From: Flavobacterium psychrophilum
GTDB lineage: Bacteria; Bacteroidota; Bacteroidia; Flavobacteriales; Flavobacteriaceae
Assembly: GCA_945861915.1 (NCBI GenBank)
Contig: CAMAWK010000050.1
Coordinates: 1 to 12,266 of the forward strand
Length of the DNA stretch: 12,266 bases
Direction: 5' to 3'
In this document: one piece after another, positions 7,689-12,266 of the stretch
Layout of the letters: the number at the start of each line of letters is the position of its first letter
How positions within the stretch are numbered: the first letter of the stretch is position 1
Notes under the pieces: model-generated
Databases searched by the model: none
Seen by the model: only the letters and a program-made list of their open reading frames with translations
What the model was told of the DNA's origin: nothing
Made by a program: the position numbers and the translations under genes

Positions 7689-8795
7689 CTATACTTTTAT
7701 AAAAGGTTGACCAGAATTAATAATGTTTCTTTCCCATAAGTCGCCCAATGTAAATTCTTCTAACCAAATTTTTAAATCTTCAGAATTTAATCTGCTAAAA
7801 ACCGTTTGATTTTCTTCTATACTTCTGTCGATAACCACAACATCTTCTGGATTGAATTTTGCAATTAATCCTGGTGATTGTGTTGCAACAATTATTTGAG
7901 ATTTACTTGAAGCTGACTGTATCATACCAGCTAATTTCCCTATTGCAAAAGGATGTAAACCTAATTCGGGTTCATCAATAATAATTACTGATGGTGGAGT
8001 AGGCTGCATTAATAGAGCAACTAAAGCAATAAATCGCAACGTTCCGTCTGATAGTTGGTATGCTGAAAAATTACTTTCGGTATCGCCTTTATCTACCCAT
8101 CGTAAAGCAATTTCATTTTCATCAAGTCGGCTTGGTTCTAGTATAAATTTTTCAATGTAAGGCGCCACTGTTTGAATAGTTTTTTCTATCCGAATATAAA
8201 TTTTAGGATGGTTTACTTTTAATAAATAGAGAAAAGCAGGAAGATTTCTTCCATCTTGTTTTAGATATTGATTGTCATTTATATCACATTCTCTCCTTAA
8301 AAAAGAAGTAGTAGAAGTATCGTGAAAATGGAATACTTGAATGTTTTTTAAATGTTCCCCTAAATAATTATTTCTATAAGAACCATTTTTAGGTATATTA
8401 CTTTCTTCTAAATTGTAATTTATATAATAATTATTACTCAAATCTTCCCTCTTTACATTATATCCAGAAGCTTCTTTACCGAAGAACAACCCACCTTCTT
8501 TAGTTTGAATTAAATCGAAATAGTAAGCGTTATTGTTTCCTTTACCACTATTGAAAATTAATTTACCAAATAAACTTTCCGTCGTTTTTCTACCAAAATA
8601 GAGTAAGTTATCTGCTTTTTCTTCTTGAACGAATTTTTGTAATCTTAAATTGAAAATTGCATTTATTAGTTTGAAGAATGAAACAAAATTACTTTTCCCC
8701 ACACCGTTACTCCCTATAAGAATATTGATTGGTTTCATTTCCAATTCTAAATTCTTAATAGATTTATATCCTTTTATTTCTAGATAGTCTATCAT
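7689..8795 (-). CDS. OLD-like/AAA_21 ABC-type ATPase (predicted ATPase, COG4637-like)
   Basis: A 368-residue soluble ATPase of the RecF/SMC/OLD type. Visible motifs: N-terminal strand and Walker A GSNGVGKS at 28-35, ABC signature LSDGT at 248-252, Walker B IIIDEPELGLHP at 271-282, and a C-terminal ATQSP at 304-308, where the usual switch histidine of THSP is glutamine (Q306). The central insert at roughly 60-240 is poorly conserved and AT-rich; there is no long coiled coil and no nuclease domain, unlike class 1 OLD proteins. The nuclease-like part appears to be supplied by the DUF4276 protein encoded 1 base downstream. Such split ATPase/TOPRIM pairs resemble PARIS and AbiL-type abortive-infection systems in layout. 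A role in sensing phage or foreign DNA is inferred. The gene starts 12 bases after the mod stop codon, so it should be part of the restriction operon. ATG at 8795 is the first start that preserves the conserved N-terminal strand. Confidence 0.9.
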   Translation of the reverse strand: MIDYLEIKGYKSIKNLELEMKPINILIGSNGVGKSNFVSFFKLINAIFNLRLQKFVQEEKADNLLYFGRKTTESLFGKLIFNSGKGNNNAYYFDLIQTKEGGLFFGKEASGYNVKREDLSNNYYINYNLEESNIPKNGSYRNNYLGEHLKNIQVFHFHDTSTTSFLRRECDINDNQYLKQDGRNLPAFLYLLKVNHPKIYIRIEKTIQTVAPYIEKFILEPSRLDENEIALRWVDKGDTESNFSAYQLSDGTLRFIALVALLMQPTPPSVIIIDEPELGLHPFAIGKLAGMIQSASSKSQIIVATQSPGLIAKFNPEDVVVIDRSIEENQTVFSRLNSEDLKIWLEEFTLGDLWERNIINSGQPFIKV

Positions 8796-8807
8796 AATAA
8801 TACTGTT

Positions 8808-10373
8808 TTAAAATCTTGTTATATCTCTTGGTATTTTTTTGAAAATGATGTGATGCTTTAGCATAAAATCTTTTTCGAGTAAGCAGTTGTCTGCGTAAAT
8901 GATATACTGGCTGGCTTTGTGTTTTATTTTAGCCATAAAATCATAATCTACCGTAGTAATCGCATCTTTGGTGTAATAAAAATAATAATCTGTTTGGTCT
9001 TTTGAACCTATGCGATAGTTCTCGCCTAAAAGCGAATGCTTGGCTGGACTGTATGCTGTTCTTGTTTCGGAATACCAAATATATTTTAAGATATTTTCTA
9101 TCCCAACTGCCTCATTAAGAACATCTTCCTCCAAGAACAACGGTTCGCCAAGTTGGTAGTAATTGAAACTACCACCAGTGCCCTCTGTTTTTTTATTTTC
9201 TTCGCCGTAACCATTAATTACACGTTTTACTCTTTCGGCAGTAATCGTATCAGCATAATCCTCCATTTCTATAAGAATGTATTTTCTATTACCACCATCT
9301 TGATTATTTAAATTTAAAACAGCGTGTGCAGTAGTTCCACTTCCTGCAAAGCTGTCAAGGACTATGGAGTTTTTATCGGTAGAAAATGACAAAAAATAGT
9401 TTATTAAAGTATCTGGTTTAGGAAAATCAAAAATTCTTTTTCCAAATAAATCAGTAATTCTTACTGAAGCTTGTTGATTTGACCCTACTTCAAGTCCTAA
9501 ATTATCACTAGGTATTTGTCCAACAGATGTGTCTAAATATAATTTACCATAGGGTGTTTCCATTTTACCTGAAGCCCAATATAATTTATTATTTATTTCA
9601 AAATCTCTAAATCTATCCTCCTTTATCATCCAAGGTCCATTTAAAGTATTTCCATTAGGTGTAATAACATCAAAATAATGTCTACCTCTTGTTTTATGAA
9701 ATAAAATATCCCTCCTAAAAAAACCTTTATCATCAGAATATCTATATTCTTTTTTTGCTTTTTCTGAAAGTTGAACTTTACCTAAAACTACATTTGGCTT
9801 ACTTTTCGCATAACATAAGATATATTCCTTTACGTTTGCAATTAACCCAATATTAGCTTGATTATCAGTTTTTCTCCAACAAAATTGTGTTAAAAAATTA
9901 TTCTCTCCAAAAATCTCATCACAAATCAATTTCAAATGTGCTTGTTCGTTATCGTCAATGCTTATAAAAATGGCACCCTCTTTTGCTAGAAGCTTGTGAA
10001 GGAGTTTTAGTCTTGGGTACATCATACACAACCATTTGTCGTGGCGTGTTAAATCTTCACCATCTTTACCCACAACTTCTCCCAGCCATTTTTTAATATT
10101 TGGGTGGTTTACGTTATCATTATAAACCCAACTCTCATTTCCGGTGTTGTATGGAGGATCTATGTAAATACATTTTATTAACCCTTCATATTCTGGCAAT
10201 AAACTTTTTAAGGCTTCGAGGTTATCTCCGTGAATAATCTTGTTGCCGCTGCTATTAGGTTCAGATTGTTGTACGCCATTAGCAAAGCCATATTGTGGCT
10301 CTAGTATTTTATAACGTACATCTTGGTGATGGTTTATTACTTTTTCTTTTCCTATCCAGTTTAATGTTGGCAT
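8808..10373 (-). CDS. mod: Type III DNA methyltransferase Mod subunit (N6-adenine, beta class)
   Basis: A 521-residue site-specific DNA methyltransferase that supplies both target recognition and protective N6-adenine methylation for the type III complex. Motif IV DPPYNTG is at 72-78, followed by the conserved segment through about 155. The S-adenosylmethionine-binding motif I, FAGSGTT, comes later at 342-348, preceded by FPKP at 317-320. This order (catalytic motif first, SAM motif last) is the beta class. The variable target-recognition domain should lie between, about residues 160-310. The C-terminus ends in the family's usual KIPRDITRF, so the gene is complete. The start at 10373 yields the typical N-terminus MPTLNWIGKEKV. 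It is the first gene of the operon; a dyad and a promoter-like box lie upstream. The recognition sequence cannot be read from the protein. Confidence 0.95.
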   Translation of the reverse strand: MPTLNWIGKEKVINHHQDVRYKILEPQYGFANGVQQSEPNSSGNKIIHGDNLEALKSLLPEYEGLIKCIYIDPPYNTGNESWVYNDNVNHPNIKKWLGEVVGKDGEDLTRHDKWLCMMYPRLKLLHKLLAKEGAIFISIDDNEQAHLKLICDEIFGENNFLTQFCWRKTDNQANIGLIANVKEYILCYAKSKPNVVLGKVQLSEKAKKEYRYSDDKGFFRRDILFHKTRGRHYFDVITPNGNTLNGPWMIKEDRFRDFEINNKLYWASGKMETPYGKLYLDTSVGQIPSDNLGLEVGSNQQASVRITDLFGKRIFDFPKPDTLINYFLSFSTDKNSIVLDSFAGSGTTAHAVLNLNNQDGGNRKYILIEMEDYADTITAERVKRVINGYGEENKKTEGTGGSFNYYQLGEPLFLEEDVLNEAVGIENILKYIWYSETRTAYSPAKHSLLGENYRIGSKDQTDYYFYYTKDAITTVDYDFMAKIKHKASQYIIYADNCLLEKDFMLKHHIIFKKIPRDITRF

Positions 10374-10408
10374 TGCGAGTAGCTAGTTTTATTATGATTT
10401 AATTGTAA

Positions 10409-10441
10409 TTGAATTGTGCATACAGTGTCGGCACAATTGAA
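10409..10441. promoter_or_regulatory. Dyad upstream of mod, candidate operator
   Basis: TTGAATTGTGC (10409-10419) and GCACAATTGAA (10431-10441) are inverted repeats matching at 10 of 11 positions around an 11-base spacer. The half-site centres are 22 bases, about two helical turns, apart, as expected for a dimeric DNA-binding protein. The dyad lies 36-68 bases before the mod start, so a bound protein could control the whole four-gene operon. No regulator gene is visible in the window. Confidence 0.45.
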
Positions 10442-10501
10442 ATTTTTTCTTACAGTAACATAAATTGCAACTTAATTGCAAAATAGGTTACTACCAATCT
10501 A

Positions 10502-10509
10502 CAAACATA
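10502..10509 (-). promoter_or_regulatory. Candidate -7 box for the defence operon
   Basis: TATGTTTG on the minus strand matches the Bacteroidota -7 consensus TAnnTTTG in full. No TTG is found at the expected -33 spacing (TTTT lies there), so only half of the promoter is supported. Transcription from it would give a leader of about 120 bases before mod that contains the AATTGCAA repeats and the dyad. Confidence 0.35.
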
Positions 10510-10552
10510 CAAAAATGCAATTGAATGTAAAAGGATGTTATTTGAATATGGT

Positions 10553-10751
10553 GGATAGGATAACCAAAAAAAGGATAAAAGATATTTTTATTTTTTTATG
10601 AAATAAAAAACAGATTTATGTGGCTGTTTGGGTGCAAATTGGTTGCAGTAGTTTATTGATTTGCTTTGCTATTGTCTTATGTTTCCCGATTGTTTAAAAA
10701 CAAAAAAAGTAGTTTATGTTTTAGGTGTTTTTTGGTTATCCTATCCTATCC
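10553..10751. repeat. Perfect 19-bp inverted repeat with GGATA/TATCC pentamer clusters; candidate replication origin
   Basis: The left arm (10553-10571) is the exact reverse complement of the right arm TTTTTTGGTTATCCTATCC (10728-10746), with 156 bases between. Both arms are built from a pentamer: GGATA occurs at 10553, 10558 and 10573 on the left, and TATCC three times in tandem at 10737, 10742 and 10747 on the right. The spacer includes a very AT-rich stretch at about 10575-10616. The element lies just beyond the terminator of a VapE-type helicase gene. Short iterons in two clusters flanking an AT-rich segment, downstream of the initiator gene, is the known plan of SaPI-type origins; applying it here is inference. 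Alternatives are paired regulator sites or remnants of element ends; I see no target-site duplication. Confidence 0.5.
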
Positions 10752-10763
10752 CTTATTTTAATG

Positions 10764-10788
10764 AAAAAAGGTGCAAAATGCACCTTTT
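10764..10788 (-). terminator. Intrinsic terminator of the VapE-type gene
   Basis: On the minus strand AAAAGGTGCA (10788-10779) pairs perfectly with TGCACCTTTT (10775-10766) around a TTT loop, and the descending arm runs into six consecutive T residues (10769-10764). The hairpin starts 27 bases past the stop codon of the VapE-type gene. This separates that gene's transcription from the defence operon and supports an independent promoter for mod. Confidence 0.85.
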
Positions 10789-10815
10789 AGAATTTGTATT
10801 GAGTTGACTGGAATT

Positions 10816-12266
10816 TTAGAGAATATTGTCGATTGAATTACTAGTGTTTTTTTGGTCTACTTCTTCATAAGTGAATTCTCTAATGGCGTAAACATAACCC
10901 GTTTTAGTACTTATTCTAATAAAGTTGTGTTTTTTCATAGCCTTTCCAATTTTGTTTATTGTACCATCATTGATATTTATTTTTGCTTTTTCTGCTAGTT
11001 TGGCTGCTATTTGAGAAGCGTTTAAAAATAGTGTTGCGTTTTCTCTTTCGATTGGTTCAAACCACGTTAAAAGCAATTCTTCCTCTGGGCTTCTTAGTTG
11101 GTATTGTTCGTTATTTTCGGTAATAGATTTAATTTCTTCCTGATCAAACCAATATCTAAAACCACTTTTAAAAAGATACAATGCTTGTGAAAATGCCATA
11201 TTAATATCTACATTGTGCTGGTATTTGATGCCTTCTAATTCAAAACAAAGAAACCGTCTGCTTCCTGTACTGTCGTTTAGAAACTGTGCCGTGTTGACAC
11301 TTCCGGCAAACGATGCCCTTCTGGGCATTGTTTCGTTGTTGTGTCCGTAGGCTTTTCTCATTCTGATTTGGGTTTTTGTAATGATTTCTTTGAGTGATCC
11401 AATTTCGGAACGGTTCAAGTTTTCAAGTTCGTCTAAGTTTATTAACATACATTCTGAAAGCTGCACTAATGTATCTTTGTTGTTTGGGTTTATGGTTCCG
11501 GAAAACAAATACTCTTTCAAAGGTTTCGGAACGAGTTTTTCAACCCAGGTTGTTTTTCCTAAACCTTGTTTGCCACTAAATACAATTACTGTATGATTGA
11601 TTACTTTATCATCAAGGACACAACCCACCATTGCCACCAACCACTTTTTAAAACATTGCTGCCAAAGGTCTTGTTTTGTAGTCGTTATTGTGTTGGCTAA
11701 TTCGGTAATGTAATCGGTCTTTTCATCGTAAGAAGGTAAATTGAAAAAGTAATCTTCAAATGGATTGAACAGCACACAAAAATCAGAATACAATAAATTT
11801 CGTAATGAAGATAGGTTAGTTTTAATTCGACCTTTTAAACATTCTCGAAGCATTGAATTTTCTATAAAATCGTTCATCACATTCCACTTCTTTTTACCGA
11901 AATATTGGAACTCTAATTTGCCAGAAACGATATTATGACGGAATACATATCTAGTTGATAAAAACAACTCTAAACGGTCAATTTGGGTTGGTTTTGGTTT
12001 GTCTTCGTCGTCTTCATCATCTAAAATAGTTGTTGATTTTTGGGTTTTAGGTGTTGGATTTTTAGGTGCTTCAAATTTCTCATTTTTGCCAAACTCGTGA
12101 ATATTACCATAGGCACTATTTACTGCTTGTGTTACTTCTTTTTCATCATATCCAAAATCCGTTAAAATATATCCCAAAGCTTCGTTTAATGCAACTCCTT
12201 TTCGGTTTAGGTTACACGCTAGTTGGTGTACAAATACGTTGCGACTACCATTCACGAATTGCACTT
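10816..12266 (-). CDS. VapE/BT4734-type P-loop helicase (virulence-associated E), 5' end outside the window
   Basis: The C-terminal 483 or so codons of a replication-type protein whose N-terminus lies beyond the right edge; the frame is open to the end, and the GTG at 12264 is probably an internal valine. Numbering from it: residues 3-57 resemble the PriCT-like segment of BT4734-type proteins (FVNGSRNVFVHQLAC), then an acidic linker (81-92). The VapE ATPase domain follows with Walker A GKQGLGKTT at 231-239, Walker B acidic pair D278-E279, and the characteristic RRASFAGSVN...STGSRRF block at 315-338 containing likely arginine fingers. The last 100 residues look like a winged-helix domain. Related proteins serve as primase-helicases or initiators of integrative elements, phages and satellites. 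Full-length relatives in Bacteroidota carry a VirE/BT4734 N-terminal domain. A terminator follows, then an origin-like repeat. Confidence 0.88.
   Translation of the reverse strand, partial: VQFVNGSRNVFVHQLACNLNRKGVALNEALGYILTDFGYDEKEVTQAVNSAYGNIHEFGKNEKFEAPKNPTPKTQKSTTILDDEDDEDKPKPTQIDRLELFLSTRYVFRHNIVSGKLEFQYFGKKKWNVMNDFIENSMLRECLKGRIKTNLSSLRNLLYSDFCVLFNPFEDYFFNLPSYDEKTDYITELANTITTTKQDLWQQCFKKWLVAMVGCVLDDKVINHTVIVFSGKQGLGKTTWVEKLVPKPLKEYLFSGTINPNNKDTLVQLSECMLINLDELENLNRSEIGSLKEIITKTQIRMRKAYGHNNETMPRRASFAGSVNTAQFLNDSTGSRRFLCFELEGIKYQHNVDINMAFSQALYLFKSGFRYWFDQEEIKSITENNEQYQLRSPEEELLLTWFEPIERENATLFLNASQIAAKLAEKAKININDGTINKIGKAMKKHNFIRISTKTGYVYAIREFTYEEVDQKNTSNSIDNIL

Larger units (their letters stand above)
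10374..10815. other. Gene-free control region between the VapE-type gene and the defence operon
   Basis: No open frame here looks like a protein. The region is AT-rich and ordered. From the mod side it holds an 11-bp imperfect dyad (10409-10441), two AATTGCAA direct repeats 11 bases apart (10463, 10474), a TAnnTTTG promoter-like box (10502-10509), a long inverted repeat with pentamer clusters (10553-10751), and the terminator of the VapE-type gene (10764-10788). Promoter functions for mod and possibly a replication function are inferred for different parts of it. Confidence 0.75.

Noticed and set aside
7031..8795. Calling the ATPase/DUF4276 pair a PARIS or AbiL system outright
   Set aside because: PARIS uses a DUF4435 TOPRIM partner, and I cannot confirm AbiL identity from sequence alone. 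The layout is similar but the families are not shown to be the same.
9717..9723. A7 tract inside mod as a phase-variation switch
   Set aside because: Seven bases is short for a contingency repeat, no longer simple repeat is present in mod, and such runs are common at this base composition.
10737..10751. Three tandem TATCC units as a CRISPR or microsatellite
   Set aside because: There are only three units with no spacers. They are better explained together with the opposite GGATA cluster as part of the long inverted repeat.
10763..10790. Tiny plus-strand frame starting ATGAAAAAAGG
   Set aside because: Nine codons that coincide with the terminator hairpin; no evidence of coding.
11381..11596. 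Two overlapping plus-strand frames antisense to the VapE-type gene
   Set aside because: They mirror the Walker A/B region of the real gene and have no features of their own.

Overview
The window is AT-rich, and every gene I can support lies on the minus strand. Several things point to a Bacteroidota bacterium, most likely a Flavobacteriaceae/Flavobacterium-like one: the metal pump is fused to a TolC-type outer-membrane protein, a fusion typical of that phylum; a DUF6660-like small protein precedes the pump; the VapE/BT4734-type protein at the right end resembles those of Bacteroidota integrative elements; and starts lack Shine-Dalgarno sequences while a TAnnTTTG-like promoter box is present. 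The species cannot be told from the sequence.

Layout, right to left, which is the direction of transcription. (1) 10816-12266 is the C-terminal part of a VapE-type P-loop helicase/primase-associated protein, entering from outside the window and closed by a clear intrinsic terminator (10764-10788). (2) 10374-10815 is a 442-base gap without a gene. It holds a perfect 19-bp inverted repeat whose arms are 156 bases apart, built on GGATA/TATCC pentamers, with an A+T-rich spacer. Closer to the next gene it holds a TAnnTTTG promoter-like box and an 11-bp dyad. (3) 4288-10373 is a tight four-gene defence operon: type III methyltransferase (mod), an OLD/AAA_21-type ABC ATPase, a DUF4276 TOPRIM-like protein, and the type III restriction subunit (res). 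(4) 1-4178 is a heavy-metal export cluster: a small exported His/Cys-rich protein of the DUF6660 type, then a CzcA/CusA RND pump fused in frame to a TolC-type outer-membrane domain that runs off the left edge.

How the parts work together. Mod and Res should form a type III restriction-modification enzyme: Mod recognises and N6-methylates DNA, and Res translocates on and cuts unmodified DNA. The ATPase and DUF4276 genes sit between them with gaps of 12 and 1 bases, so they are probably co-expressed. They look like a second, OLD/PARIS-like ATPase-plus-nuclease module nested inside the first. The pump cluster exports metal ions across both membranes. A replication-type protein, a nested defence operon and a metal-efflux operon side by side suggest a mobile island or plasmid, although no integrase, relaxase or att site is visible here. 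The two points most worth following up are the nested four-gene defence operon and the origin-like repeat directly downstream of the VapE-type gene.
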